Counted from the stretch's first letter, positions 34,536-44,579 are shown. The stretch: 64,000 bases of DNA from Streptomyces sp. HmicA12 (GCF_000373565.1 NZ_KB891798.1:186206-250205); one strand, 5' to 3'. The notes: a model not told the origin generated them from the sequence alone. Numbers and translations are program-made.

Positions 34536-35368
34536 GCAGCAACACCAGCACCAAACTGGCGGGCAAGACCGCCATCGTCTCGGGATCCGGCCGAGGCATC
34601 GGCCGCGAGATCGCCCTGAAGCTCGCCGCGGAGGGCGCGCGCGTCGTCGTCAACGACCTCGACCCCGAGCCCGCCGAGCAGACCGTCGCCGACATCAAGG
34701 CGGCCGGCGGCGAAGCCGTCGCCTGCGCCGGCAGCGTCACCGACGACGACTTCGCCGAACGGTTCGTGAACACCGCGATCGAGACCTTCGGCGGACTCGA
34801 CATCATTGTCAACAACGCCGGCTACACCTGGGACTCGGTCATCCAGAAGATGTCCGACGAGCAGTGGGACGCCATCCTCGACGTGCACCTCAAGGCGCCG
34901 TTCCGCATCCTGCGCGCCGCCCAGCCGCACATCTCGCGGATGGCGAAGGCCGAGAAGGCGCGCGGCGATTCCGTGCACCGCAAGGTCGTCAACATCTCCT
35001 CGGGCGCGGGCCTGAAGGGCAACGTCGGCCAGGCCAACTACTCCTCAGCCAAGGCGGCCATCGTCGGCCTGACCAAGACCCTCGCCAAGGAGTGGGGCCG
35101 CTACAACGTCAACGTGAACGCGGTCGCGTACGGCCTGATCCGCACCCGCCTCACCGAGGCCCCGGCCGGCGGCGAGGCCAGCATCGACATCCAGGGCCGC
35201 AAGCTGCCCGTGGGCGTCAACCCCGACCTGCTCGCCCAGCTGGAGCGGGGCATCCCGCTCGGCCGCGCGGGCACCCCCGAGGAGGCGGCCGGCGCCGTCT
35301 ACATGTTCTGCCTGCCCGAGTCCAACTACGTCAGCGGTCAGGTCATCACCTGCGGCGGCGGCTACTAG
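34532..35368 (+). CDS. SDR-family 3-hydroxyacyl-CoA dehydrogenase
   Basis: 278 aa. NAD-binding SGSGRGIG, NNAGYTW, catalytic Ser in NISSGAG and Tyr-x3-Lys in YSSAKAAI are all present; the C-terminus has the usual PEEAAGAV and VSGQVITCGGG. It follows the hydratase pair by overlap and would oxidise the (R)-3-hydroxyacyl-CoA to the beta-ketoacyl-CoA for the thiolase at the head of the operon. Confidence 0.9.
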   Translation: MSSNTSTKLAGKTAIVSGSGRGIGREIALKLAAEGARVVVNDLDPEPAEQTVADIKAAGGEAVACAGSVTDDDFAERFVNTAIETFGGLDIIVNNAGYTWDSVIQKMSDEQWDAILDVHLKAPFRILRAAQPHISRMAKAEKARGDSVHRKVVNISSGAGLKGNVGQANYSSAKAAIVGLTKTLAKEWGRYNVNVNAVAYGLIRTRLTEAPAGGEASIDIQGRKLPVGVNPDLLAQLERGIPLGRAGTPEEAAGAVYMFCLPESNYVSGQVITCGGGY

Positions 35369-35384
35369 AGGCCAGGCGAAAGAC

Positions 35385-35424
35385 GTGACGGGGCTGCCGA
35401 TTCCCCCGACGGCGGCCCCGTCAC
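35385..35424 (+). terminator. Hairpin terminator after the thiolase operon
   Basis: GTGACGGGGC (35385-35394) pairs with GCCCCGTCAC (35415-35424), with further pairing inside. It lies 17 bases after the SDR stop and before the sulfatase ribosome site, so the sulfatase probably has its own promoter or is expressed by read-through. Confidence 0.75.
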
Positions 35425-35482
35425 CCGCGTACTCGTTCCCCCGAATGTCCCGCCCGCCCCGGATCGTGACGAGAGGCCGCTC

Positions 35483-37417
35483 ATGACCGCCGCCCGCAAG
35501 CCCGCAAGCCAGTTCACGAAGGCGGCCAACGCCGCCGTTCTCGACCACCTGGCCTTCGACGACGAACGCGACTTCGCCGACATGAGCCGCGGCCTGATCG
35601 CCCCGCTCCCGGACGGCGGGGTGATCCGCGACGCCCGCGGCGAGGTCGTCTTCGACAGCACGGTCTTCGACTACGTCGACGGCCCGGCCCCGGACACCGT
35701 CAACCCGAGCCTGTGGCGTCAGTCCCGCATCATCAAGCACGCCGGACTGTTCCAGGTCTGCGACCGCGTCTACCAGGTCCGCAACCACGACATCGCCAAC
35801 GTCACCCTCGTCGAGGGCGACGGCGGGCTCGTCATCGTGGACGCCGGCACCACCACCGAATGCACCCGGGCCGCGATGGAGCTGTACTACGCCCACCGCC
35901 CGCAGCGTCTCCCGGTGGTCGCGGTGATCTACACCCACCCGCACCTGGACCACTATGGCGGCGTCCTCGGCGTCACCACTCCCGAGGACGTGGCCGCGGG
36001 CAAGGTCACGATCATCGCGCCGGGCGACTTCGACCGATACGCCATCGGCGAGAACGTCATCTGCGGCAACGTCATGTCCCGCCGCGCCGCCCACGCGTTC
36101 GGCACCCTCCTGCCCCCGGGCACACAGGGATTCATCAGTGACGGCATCGGCATTCGCGGAGGCGGCGGACGCAGCGGCTACATTCCGCCGACCGACCTGA
36201 TCAGGGCCACCGGCGAGGAGCGCGTTCTCGCGGGCCTCACGTTCCGGTTCCAGATGGCGCCGGACACCGAGGCCCCCGAGGAGATGCATCTCCACATCCC
36301 CGAACTCAAGGCCCTCAGCTGCGCCGAGAACGCCAACCACACCCTGCACAACATCCAGACCCTGCGCGGCGCCCGCACCCGGGACGCCGCCAACTTCGCC
36401 CGTTACCTCGACGAGGCGATCGAACTGTGGGGCGCCGACGCCGAGGTCCACTTCGGCCCGCACACCTGGCCCGTGTGGGGCAACGAGAACGTCATAGAGT
36501 TCCTCGCCTCGCAGCGCGACACATACAAGTACCTCCACGACCAGACCTTGCGTCTGGCCAATCACGGGCTGACCCCGATCGAGATCGCCGAGACCGTCGA
36601 ACTGCCCGCCGCGCTCGGCCGGGCCTGGTGGAACCGCGGCTACCACGGCACCGTCCACCACAACACGCGCGCCGTCTTTGCCAAGGAGCTCGGCTTCTAC
36701 GACGGCAATCCGATGCACCTGTTCCCGCTTCCCGACGGGGAGTTGGGCCGCCGCTACGTCGAGGCGATCGGGGGCGCCGACCGGGTCGTCGCCCTGGCCC
36801 GTGACGCGGTCGAGGCGGGGGAGTACCGGTGGGCGGTCGAGCTCGCGGGACGCGCCGTGTATGCGGACCCCGGCCACACGCAGGCCCGTGAGGTCCAGGC
36901 CGACGCCTACGAGCAGCTCGGTTACCAGGCCGAGGGTCCGCAGTGGCGCAACATCTTCCTCACCGCCGCCCAGGAACTGCGCCAGGGCCCACCCCGGCGC
37001 CGCCCCTTCAGCTCCGGCGGCAAGGGGACGATCGCCGCACTGAGCGTGGACCGCCTCCTCGATTTCGTCGCCGTCCGTCTGAACGGCCCCCGGGCCGCCG
37101 AAGCGGACCTCACCATCGACCTCGACGTACGCGACGCCTCGACCCCGTACTCCCTGAAGGTCGCCCGAGGCGTCCTCAACCACTGGCACCGCCCGAGCAC
37201 CGACCCCGACCTCACCCTGGTCCTCGACAGGCCCACGCTGATCGACGCCCTCTTGCGCCCGGCGGCTTTCGACGAGGCGCTGGCCGACGGACGGATCGAG
37301 GCCAAGGGCGATGTGACGGCGTTTCATGACCTGGTCGAACTGCTCGACCGCTTCCATCCGGTGTTCGACCTGCTCGGGCCGCACGCCGCCCCGGATGCCG
37401 GGAGGTTCCTGGAGTGA
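35483..37417 (+). CDS. Alkyl sulfatase, metallo-beta-lactamase fold (SdsA1/BDS1 type), copy 2
   Basis: 644 aa, GAGAGG upstream. The zinc motif THPHLDHYGG (His152, His154, Asp156, His157), CAENANH, the dimerisation domain (GYQAEGPQWRNIFL) and the SCP-2-like C-terminal domain are all present. It aligns along its full length with copy 1 at 3760-5664; sequence blocks such as DTVNPSLWRQ and NIQTLRGARTRDA are identical. Two copies may differ in chain length or primary/secondary preference. No signal peptide is visible, so it should act in the cytoplasm unless exported by another route. Confidence 0.9.
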   Translation: MTAARKPASQFTKAANAAVLDHLAFDDERDFADMSRGLIAPLPDGGVIRDARGEVVFDSTVFDYVDGPAPDTVNPSLWRQSRIIKHAGLFQVCDRVYQVRNHDIANVTLVEGDGGLVIVDAGTTTECTRAAMELYYAHRPQRLPVVAVIYTHPHLDHYGGVLGVTTPEDVAAGKVTIIAPGDFDRYAIGENVICGNVMSRRAAHAFGTLLPPGTQGFISDGIGIRGGGGRSGYIPPTDLIRATGEERVLAGLTFRFQMAPDTEAPEEMHLHIPELKALSCAENANHTLHNIQTLRGARTRDAANFARYLDEAIELWGADAEVHFGPHTWPVWGNENVIEFLASQRDTYKYLHDQTLRLANHGLTPIEIAETVELPAALGRAWWNRGYHGTVHHNTRAVFAKELGFYDGNPMHLFPLPDGELGRRYVEAIGGADRVVALARDAVEAGEYRWAVELAGRAVYADPGHTQAREVQADAYEQLGYQAEGPQWRNIFLTAAQELRQGPPRRRPFSSGGKGTIAALSVDRLLDFVAVRLNGPRAAEADLTIDLDVRDASTPYSLKVARGVLNHWHRPSTDPDLTLVLDRPTLIDALLRPAAFDEALADGRIEAKGDVTAFHDLVELLDRFHPVFDLLGPHAAPDAGRFLE

Positions 37418-37440
37418 CCCACCGTCCCCGACAAGGCCGA

Positions 37441-40137
37441 TCAGGCGTGTCGGCGTCTCACGATCCGCCACACCGTGGCGCCGGCGGCGAGAAACAGGAG
37501 TGCGGCGGCGGTCAGCGTTTGTGTGTACCGGTCGAACCCCGTGTCCGCCAGGGACCCGGAGCCGGGGCCGTGACCCGCAGGAACAGAAACGGGGACCGGA
37601 GTACTTGAGGCCGTGGGAGTGGGAGTGGGGGTCGGGTTCGGGTTCGGCGGCGTGCCGTCGGGGGTGACCGTCCACCGCGCCTGGGTGTCGTTGTCGGTCG
37701 CGGACTCGCCGGTGTCGGTGGCGAGCGTCGGGACGACCAGGGGGCTGCGGTACTCCTTGACGACGTCCGCGTAACCGTCACCGTCGAGGTCGGTGGAGTC
37801 CCCGGAGGCCAGCGGGGCCAGGTAGGCGACGTTCTTCATCGTGACGTCCGTGTCCGCTTCGGCGGTGATGCGCACGGTGACTTTGAGCGCCGCGCCTTCG
37901 GCGTCGGTGGCCAGGGCGTCGGTGGCGGTGGCTGTGAGGCCGTCGAAGGTGTAGCCCTTGCCGGTGAGGGAGACGAGTTCGACGCCGTCCGGCAGGAGCT
38001 GGGTGACGCTCCAGCCCGCGGGTGCCGGTCGCAGACCGCTGTTGCGCGGCGTCAGGGTCCAGGTGACGAGGTCACCGGTGTGCAAGGTGGCGTCGGGCCC
38101 GGTTTCGAGGTCTTCCGTGAGGGAGAGTTCGATGCAGTCGGTCGGGTGGAGGGCCCGCGCCGAGGACAGCTCACGGACCGACGCGCCCCCGCCGTCGTAG
38201 ACCAGGCCGTCGTCCAGATAGCCGGTCGCCCGACAGGCCGATCCCCAGTCGTTGGGGTCGTCGTAGTCGCGGGTGTCCACCGCGACGGGGTCGGCCGCGG
38301 CACGGGCACGGGAGCGGGCGGCCGGGGCGTCGTCGCCGGTGACCAGGACGGCGTCGCGCAGGGTGCGGCGTTGCGCGTCGGGCGCCGACGGGTCGGCGGA
38401 GCCGGCCTGGAGGAAGGTGCCCTCGCCGCGGAAGGTGTTGTCGCGCACCGTGATCCCGGACGAGGAGTACGAGCCCGCGCGGGCCGCGTCCTCGTAGAGC
38501 GGGGTGACCATGACGGCGGCCTGCCCCTCGGCTCCGGTCTGGGTGACGGTGTTGTCCGCGACGGTGACGTCGTGAGCGGGTGCGGCGAGGACCGTGGACG
38601 GCTGCCCGGAGACCGCGTTCTTCGTGAAGCGGACGTCGCGCGTACCGGAGTTCAGGCGCAGGCCGCCGCCGTTCCCGGTCATGACGGTGTCGTGGATGTC
38701 GATGTCCTCGCTCACGCCGGTGGCCGCGTCCAGGGCGCTCAGCATGCCGACGGCCCCCATGTCGGCGAAGCGCGACGCGCCCACATCGAGGTTCGTGACG
38801 CTGCGGCCGTGGATGCCGTACTCCGAGATGTTCGCGACCTGTGCGTCGGTGATCGTCATGCCGTCGGTGTCGCGGAAGTAGAAGCCGTACGACCCCGCCT
38901 GGATCGAGGACGTGTCGACGGAGACGTTCTGGGTCTCGTACGCCTTGAGGATCGCGGCGCCCGAGGTGGGCGTGGGGCCGTCGTGGCCGGTGACGGTCAG
39001 CCTCCGCACGGCCACGTCCTTGGAGTCGTGCAGCACGACGCCGCCACCGGTCACGTCGGCGCGGACGTCGGAGATGGTGGCGTTCAGCGCGCCGAGCAGG
39101 GAGATGCCGGTGGAGGCTGTCGGGGTACCGGTGATCCGCAGGTCGGTGAGCGAGTAGTCGTCACGCTGGGAGGTGCCGTCCATGGAGCTCTGCGTGGAGA
39201 TGCCGATGTCGAATCCGGTGATGGTGCCGCCCGCGACGCTCGCTTTCCCGGCGTTCACGAGGCCGATGCCGCTGCTGGACGCGCTGCCGTCACCGCTGAT
39301 CGTGGGGTTGGTGATGCGTGCGCCCTGCGTCGATCCCAGGGTGATGCCGCCGGTCGAGACCTCGGAGATCTACGGACTGACGATCCTCGGTCCGGCTCCG
39401 GTGTCGGCGAAGTTGGTGGCGACGCCGTAGCTGAAGTGCGAGACGCGGTCGAGGACGGCCGCGGTGGCCCTGTACAGCTGGATCCCGGCCGAGGTGGCGG
39501 TGTCGGTACCGGTGATCTGCGGGGTCGTGACGCGCGCCCCGTCGGTCGGGCCCAGGGAGATTCCTTCGCGGCCGACGCGAGTGACGACCGCGTCGGTGAT
39601 GTCCGGTCCCGCCGCCGTGCTCGTATTGGTGGTCCCGATGCCGCGGGAGAAGTCGCTCACGGACGACGAAGTGACCTGGGCGCCACTGGAGTTCGCCAGG
39701 TCGATGCCCGTGCCCGCGTTGCCGGGGCCGCTCACGGTGACGTCGGCGACGGCGGGAGCGGTGGTCGCGCCGAGCCCGATACCGGTCAGGGATGCCTGGA
39801 TCGAGCCGCCCTGCACGGCGACTCCGGCGGCGGTCGACGTGCTGGTGACGCCGACGCCGGTCGCCACACCGCTGATCGCGGCATCCGCGACCCGGGCGGA
39901 CCCGGTCGTCAGATTGATGCCGAAGGACGAAGCCTGGTCCCCGCCGTCCATCGTGAAGCGGTCGATGACCACGCCCGTCGCCGCGGCGGCGAGTTGGATG
40001 CCGGTGGGGCGCGGGACAGCGTTGGGGTTGACGACCTTGAGGCGCCGCAGCATGGCCCCTACGGTGTTCACGGTCACCGTCGCGCCCGTCGCCGACAACC
40101 TGGGAGCAAGTCCCCCTCCAGACACCAACTTGAGGCT
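37441..40137 (-). pseudogene. Broken cell-wall-anchored parallel beta-helix protein
   Basis: One reverse frame runs from about 40137 to 37441, interrupted by a single TAG at 39372-39370. Both halves consist of degenerate 30-40-residue repeats with GI.L, GA.VT and IS/IT segments, typical of right-handed beta-helix (pectate-lyase-like) proteins. The C-terminal part has a Cys/Asp domain, a Pro/Thr linker and a sorting signal: LADTG, a hydrophobic helix and the basic tail RIVRRRHA, as used by class E sortases of Streptomyces. The TAG is in a position where related repeats have Gln or similar, so a C-to-T change is likely. The 5' end also lacks a signal peptide: a second stop sits just before SLKLVSGGG. 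It would otherwise be a surface protein. Confidence 0.8.
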
Positions 40138-40374
40138 CTAGAAGAACCCAAGCTTCTTAGGGCTGTAGGAGACCAGCAGGTTCTTCGTCTGTTGGTGTAC
40201 CGGCCCGATCTCGCTTCTGACCTGCGGTCAAGGGAGAACGCGTGGGGTACGAGACGGAGTTGGTCCGCGCCGGGTCCGGTTCACGATGAGTTGTGCCCGG
40301 TGCCGGCGAGTACGTCCCGCGATGCGGTGGCAGGCCGCCGGACGTACGTGCCGCCGTGGAGCTTTCCGGCACAG
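40138..40374. other. Short intergenic stretch with a sequence shared with 7128-7170
   Basis: No gene seen. GAAGAACCCAAGCTTCT at 40141 matches GAAGAACCCGAGCTTCT at 7128 with one change, and the reverse strands encode NLLVSYSPKKLGFF here and DLLVSHSAQKLGFF there. Here the peptide ends in TAG, exactly where similarity to the beta-helix protein begins. It could be the end of a lost gene or mobile element present at both sites. Confidence 0.45.
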
Positions 40375-41103
40375 TCAGTCAGCCGTCTCGCTTCGTTGTA
40401 CCGCGACCGCCGCCAGGAAGCCGGTCCCCATGGTCACATCGCTGATCTCCCAACCCGGCGGCTGGATCGCCCCGTGCGGCAGCACGCCGAGGTAGTCCCG
40501 CTCGAGCCCCCGGGCCAGCCCGGTTCCCAGCCCCTTGAAGAAGGCTTCCTTGCGTACCCAGACTCGGCCGAAGGCCTCTGCCCGCTCCTGTTCAGGCAGT
40601 GCCGACAGCTCCCTCTGCTCCTCCGGGTGCAAAGTCTTCGACACCGGCTCCGCCCGGGACGCCGGAGGAAGTCGTTCCACGTCCACGCCCACCGACACCT
40701 GGGCGAACGCCATCAGGACCAGCCCTCGGGTACGCGAAAGGGAGAAGTGGATCTCATCGCCCGGCACCACAGGACGTCCATGCGGCCCGCCGCAGTCGGG
40801 GCAGGGCCGCCGCTCCAGCACAACGGAGCCGGGGTGCCTGTTCATGTAAGCCCCCAGCAGTACCCGCAGACCCACATGAGCAGCCGTGTACGTCGCCCGA
40901 TCCTCCGGGAACCGGAAGGCCGCGGCCCGCCTCAACTCCCCGGTGTCGAGTACCTCGTCGGCCAGCTCGGTGGCAGCAGGGCGCCAGACTTCCGGAACCA
41001 ACTCCCACAGCGCCGGGCCGGAACGGGGCAAAGGCGCTGGTGTCACCCGGCCGGTTTTTGCGACCTGGTCCAGATTGCCGGGTCTGAGCGTCAACTGGTT
41101 CAA
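40375..41103 (-). CDS. Sfp-type 4'-phosphopantetheinyl transferase
   Basis: 242 aa if started at the TTG overlapping the NRPS stop (41103); a GTG at 41046 is an alternative. Key Sfp motifs: GVDVER with the Mg-binding Asp141 and Glu143, and WVRKEAFFKG with Trp182, Lys185 and Glu186, plus IHFSLSRTRG upstream. It transfers the phosphopantetheine arm from CoA to carrier-protein serines. As the last gene of the PKS/NRPS operon it should activate the ACP of the PKS, both PCPs of the NRPS and probably the FAAL-linked ACP. Confidence 0.88.
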   Translation of the reverse strand: MNQLTLRPGNLDQVAKTGRVTPAPLPRSGPALWELVPEVWRPAATELADEVLDTGELRRAAAFRFPEDRATYTAAHVGLRVLLGAYMNRHPGSVVLERRPCPDCGGPHGRPVVPGDEIHFSLSRTRGLVLMAFAQVSVGVDVERLPPASRAEPVSKTLHPEEQRELSALPEQERAEAFGRVWVRKEAFFKGLGTGLARGLERDYLGVLPHGAIQPPGWEISDVTMGTGFLAAVAVQRSETAD

Positions 41104-44100
41104 CCCCCAGACCGATCCGTGGATGAGCGGGCCTGCAGCCTGGCACGGCGCCGAGCGTCCCGCAGCCGTGCCAGGCTGTCCTGGTGTCCGGCCTCGTCCA
41201 GGCTCCGCGGAGCCGGACCGGCGTGACGGGTGTCGCCCGACTCGGTACGAGGGTGAGAGATGCGTTCGAGAGCGCCGGCCAGTGCCCGCAGGTTCGGGTG
41301 CTGGAACAGGAGGAGCGGGTCCAGCCGCCGGCCGAGAACCGTGCTCAGCAGCGCCCCGAACTGCAGCAGCGTGATCGAGGTGAAGCCGGCGTCGAAGAAA
41401 TTGGCCGTGGGTGAGACCGAGTGGCCGAGCACTTCTTCCGCGGTGTCCCGGAGCCGCTCGTCGAGCGACTCGGTGACACCGTCGGACACGGAGCGGTCCG
41501 CTCCCGTACTCGGCGCGGCGGGTTTGAGATTCGCGGACAGTTCCAGACGGTCGACGATCGAGATCGTGGCAGGCAGTGCCGGTGCCGCGAGCACTCCGGC
41601 GAGATGGGCGCGCACGGCGGCCCCGTCCGGCCGTGCCCCCGCCGCCCGGGGCTGGACCCACAGCCGTAGCGTCGGGTAGTCGCCGTCGACGACGAGTTCG
41701 GCCACCGCGTCCGCGACCCCTGGACAGCCACGTGCCGCAGCCTCGACCTCGTCGAGCAGGACGCGGTGGGAGTTGATCAGAACCTGCCGATCGAGGCGAC
41801 CGACCAGGTGGAGCAGCCCGGCCGAATCACGCCGGGCGAGGTCGCCGGTGCGCACCATGCGGAAGGGGGAGGAGACGAATCGCTCGGGCGCATCAGCGAG
41901 GTAACCGGACGCGATCCACGGCTCTCCGACCAGGAGTTCACCGCGTTCCCCGTCGGCGCAGCGGCGCCCGTCCTCGGTGAGGAGCTCGACCCGTCTACCG
42001 GGCAGCGGACGACCGATGGGCACGTGTGAGGTGTCGGGGAGCGGGTCATCGGGGTCGATGCGGTGGGCGACCACCAACTGCGGGATCTCGACGCATCCGT
42101 AGCCGTTCACGATCACCGCTCGTGGCGCCCGGGATCTGATCAGTGCCGCCGTCGCGGTGGTGAGCGGGGCACCGCCGCAGATGACGAGACGCAGATGGGG
42201 GAGGAGCGGGGCGTTCCGGTCCGCGCCGAGCGCGAGTGCCAGCAGCGTCGGGGTCGCGCTGAGGACGCTGATCCGCCGGGCGTGCAGCCACAGGGCAAGT
42301 CCGGTGGGGTCTGCCTGCTCGCTCGGAGTGGGGAGGCAGAGACAGGCTCCCGTCCGTATCGCGAGGCCGATGTCGCGCAAAGCGGGGTCGTGGGCGGGGC
42401 CGCTGAGCAGACCGATGCGGTCGTCGGCTCCCACGCCGAACCAGGTGACGAGGTCGGCGACCGCGGCGTCGGTGACGGACGTCGGTACCAGCACCGGTAG
42501 AGGATCCGCGGTCGTGCCGGAGGTGAAGAGCACATGTGTCGCCGGGGTCGGGGAGTGCGCCTGCCGGACTGCTGTCGGGAGCGCTTGCGGGGGGCCGTCG
42601 TCCGGAGGAAAGGCATGGGAGGCATGGCTGCTCAGGGCCGCGGCGTCCCGGCGCGCCGGTGGCCACGCGGCATCGATCAGCACGGGGGTGACCTTGGCGC
42701 GCATGCAGGCGAGCAATCGCTCGACGAAGAGCCGGTCCCGGCGGGCGGGCAGAGCCACCAGGGCGCCGGGTCGGACCGTCGCCGGCAACTGTGCCGCGCG
42801 GGCGGCGACGGCGCGGTCGAGTGTGCGCCGGTCGACGATGCCGTCGCCGGTGTCGAGAGCGGCCGCGGACGGGTGCTCGGCTGCCGTACGTGAGAGAAGC
42901 TCGACCGTGGACGTCGCATAACCGAAGGCGAGGGTCGCGGGACTGTGTCCGCCGGTCGGTGCGATCGGCAGGAGTTCGACGAGGCGGCGCTCCGGGGCCG
43001 TCGCGGCGATCGAGCAGACCTGAGCCACCTGCTCGGCGAATTCGGTGAGATCGGCGATGTCGTGAGGTGCAGAACCACGCGGGGCGACGAGGTGCAGACG
43101 GTAGCCGGCATCGGTGCGTCTGACGTACAGGCTGAGGTCGAACAGCGCCCATCCGGGGGCGAGGTCGTGTTCGCTGCTCGGCTGACCGGCGAACCGTGCC
43201 GGAGGAGCCGCCCCGGTGAGGTCGTTGAACCACAGACGGATGAGTGGACTGCGGGCGGTGCGCGGGAGCTGCAGGCGATCAAGTATCGCGTCGTAGGTGG
43301 GTGTTGCGTGATCGACAGCGTCGAGGAGCGTGAGCCGTGTTGCCGCGCACGCCTCCAGGACACTGCGCCCGTTCGCCGCGGGATGGCCGGGATCCAGGAG
43401 AAGCGTGTCGAGCAGGAAGGCGACGGTCTGTTCGTCCGTGGGATCCCCGACCCGTACGCTCGGCACGCCGACCACTCCTGGGTCGCCGCCGGAGCGTGCG
43501 GCGAGAACCGATGTGGCGACGGTCAGGAAGAAGACGGCAGGCGTGAGGCCGGCGCCGCGCAGCATCGAGTCCACAGCGCCACCGGCCTCGGGCGCCAGGT
43601 CGACGGTGACGGTGGCGGCCCGGTGCTCGGCGGTACCGACCGGGACAGGCGCGGGCAGCGGGGTGCCGACCCGAGGGGCCAGCAGCCGACTCCACCAGTC
43701 GAGGTCGGCCTTCCACCTGGCGGAGTCCACGAGAGCGCCTTGACGGTGGAGGTGAGGGAGCAGGCTGGGAGCCGGGTGCGGCCACTGCGGTGCGGACCCG
43801 GCTCGGCGCGCGGTGTAGGCGGTGGCCAGGTCGTTGAGCACGATGTCCGACGCGCGCAGGTCGCTGATGAGGTGGTGCATCACCAAGACGATCCAGGAAC
43901 GCCCGGTGCCCGGTGACCAGATGAGGCCGCACCGCCACAGTGGCCCGGATCCGAGGGGGATCGGCCGGTCGGCGATCCGCCGCAGGGAGGCGTCGACCTT
44001 GTCGGTCACGTCGTCCTGTGACGTGCCTTGTACGACGTCGATGACGAGCGGCACGGAGGCTGCCTCGCCGATGACGACCTCGGGACAGGCGGGTGAGGGT

Positions 44101-44579
44101 TCGACGACGTGACAGCGCAAGGCCGTGTGCCGGTCGGCCAGGTCGGCAAGGGCGGCGCGTAGGGGTGCGGGGTGTACCTGGGCCTCGAAGGTGAGGACGC
44201 GTACGACGTTGTAGGCGGGAGAGTCCGGGTGGAGCTGATGCCACGTCCAGATCCTGCGCATGGCAGGGGAGATGGGAGCCGCCCGCGGGCCATCGTCGGC
44301 CGTGGTCCCCGTGCCGGAGGGACACGAGGCGGCCGGGGCGGCTTCGCGGTCGGCTCGTTGGACAAGAGCGACCAGGTCGGTGAGTGAAGGGTTGTCCCTG
44401 ATGAGCCCGGCCAGGCTGAGTGCCGCACCGGTCTCGGTGCCGATACGAGCGATGAGTCTGGCTGCCAGCACCGAATGCCCGCCCGCTTCGAGGAAGCCGG
44501 TATCGGGTCCGGTGGCGCCGAGCAGGTCGGTCCAGATGGCGTGCAGTTGACGGGTGAGACTGCTGTCGGGGCCCGTCAC
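41100..44579 (-). CDS. Non-ribosomal peptide synthetase, PCP-C-A-PCP
   Basis: 1159 aa, ATGA overlap with the upstream TE-A gene. Order: PCP 1 (about 8-75, GGHS with Ser36), condensation domain (about 100-540, HHLISDL at 235-241, where the usual final Gly is Leu), adenylation domain (about 555-980) and PCP 2 (about 1030-1105, GFTS with Ser1068), then an Arg-rich tail. The A domain is unusual: core A3 reads FTSGTTADPLPV and lacks the PKG, while A5 (NGYGCVE), A7 (RTGDLARR) and a Lys in A10 (LSANLKP) remain. My reading of the specificity code gives D-P-R-S-I-G-G-Q-L-K, which I do not recognise. It may be inactive or accept an unusual acid. Confidence 0.9.
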   Translation of the reverse strand: MTGPDSSLTRQLHAIWTDLLGATGPDTGFLEAGGHSVLAARLIARIGTETGAALSLAGLIRDNPSLTDLVALVQRADREAAPAASCPSGTGTTADDGPRAAPISPAMRRIWTWHQLHPDSPAYNVVRVLTFEAQVHPAPLRAALADLADRHTALRCHVVEPSPACPEVVIGEAASVPLVIDVVQGTSQDDVTDKVDASLRRIADRPIPLGSGPLWRCGLIWSPGTGRSWIVLVMHHLISDLRASDIVLNDLATAYTARRAGSAPQWPHPAPSLLPHLHRQGALVDSARWKADLDWWSRLLAPRVGTPLPAPVPVGTAEHRAATVTVDLAPEAGGAVDSMLRGAGLTPAVFFLTVATSVLAARSGGDPGVVGVPSVRVGDPTDEQTVAFLLDTLLLDPGHPAANGRSVLEACAATRLTLLDAVDHATPTYDAILDRLQLPRTARSPLIRLWFNDLTGAAPPARFAGQPSSEHDLAPGWALFDLSLYVRRTDAGYRLHLVAPRGSAPHDIADLTEFAEQVAQVCSIAATAPERRLVELLPIAPTGGHSPATLAFGYATSTVELLSRTAAEHPSAAALDTGDGIVDRRTLDRAVAARAAQLPATVRPGALVALPARRDRLFVERLLACMRAKVTPVLIDAAWPPARRDAAALSSHASHAFPPDDGPPQALPTAVRQAHSPTPATHVLFTSGTTADPLPVLVPTSVTDAAVADLVTWFGVGADDRIGLLSGPAHDPALRDIGLAIRTGACLCLPTPSEQADPTGLALWLHARRISVLSATPTLLALALGADRNAPLLPHLRLVICGGAPLTTATAALIRSRAPRAVIVNGYGCVEIPQLVVAHRIDPDDPLPDTSHVPIGRPLPGRRVELLTEDGRRCADGERGELLVGEPWIASGYLADAPERFVSSPFRMVRTGDLARRDSAGLLHLVGRLDRQVLINSHRVLLDEVEAAARGCPGVADAVAELVVDGDYPTLRLWVQPRAAGARPDGAAVRAHLAGVLAAPALPATISIVDRLELSANLKPAAPSTGADRSVSDGVTESLDERLRDTAEEVLGHSVSPTANFFDAGFTSITLLQFGALLSTVLGRRLDPLLLFQHPNLRALAGALERISHPRTESGDTRHAGPAPRSLDEAGHQDSLARLRDARRRARLQARSSTDRSGG

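Noticed and set aside
35045..37675. 876-codon open frame on the minus strand
   Set aside because: Antisense to the SDR and second sulfatase; shadow composition.
38080..41226. 1048-codon open frame on the plus strand
   Set aside because: It is antisense to the beta-helix pseudogene and the PPTase. The composition is Arg/Gly/Asp-rich low complexity typical of a shadow frame in GC-rich DNA, and no domain or ribosome site is visible.
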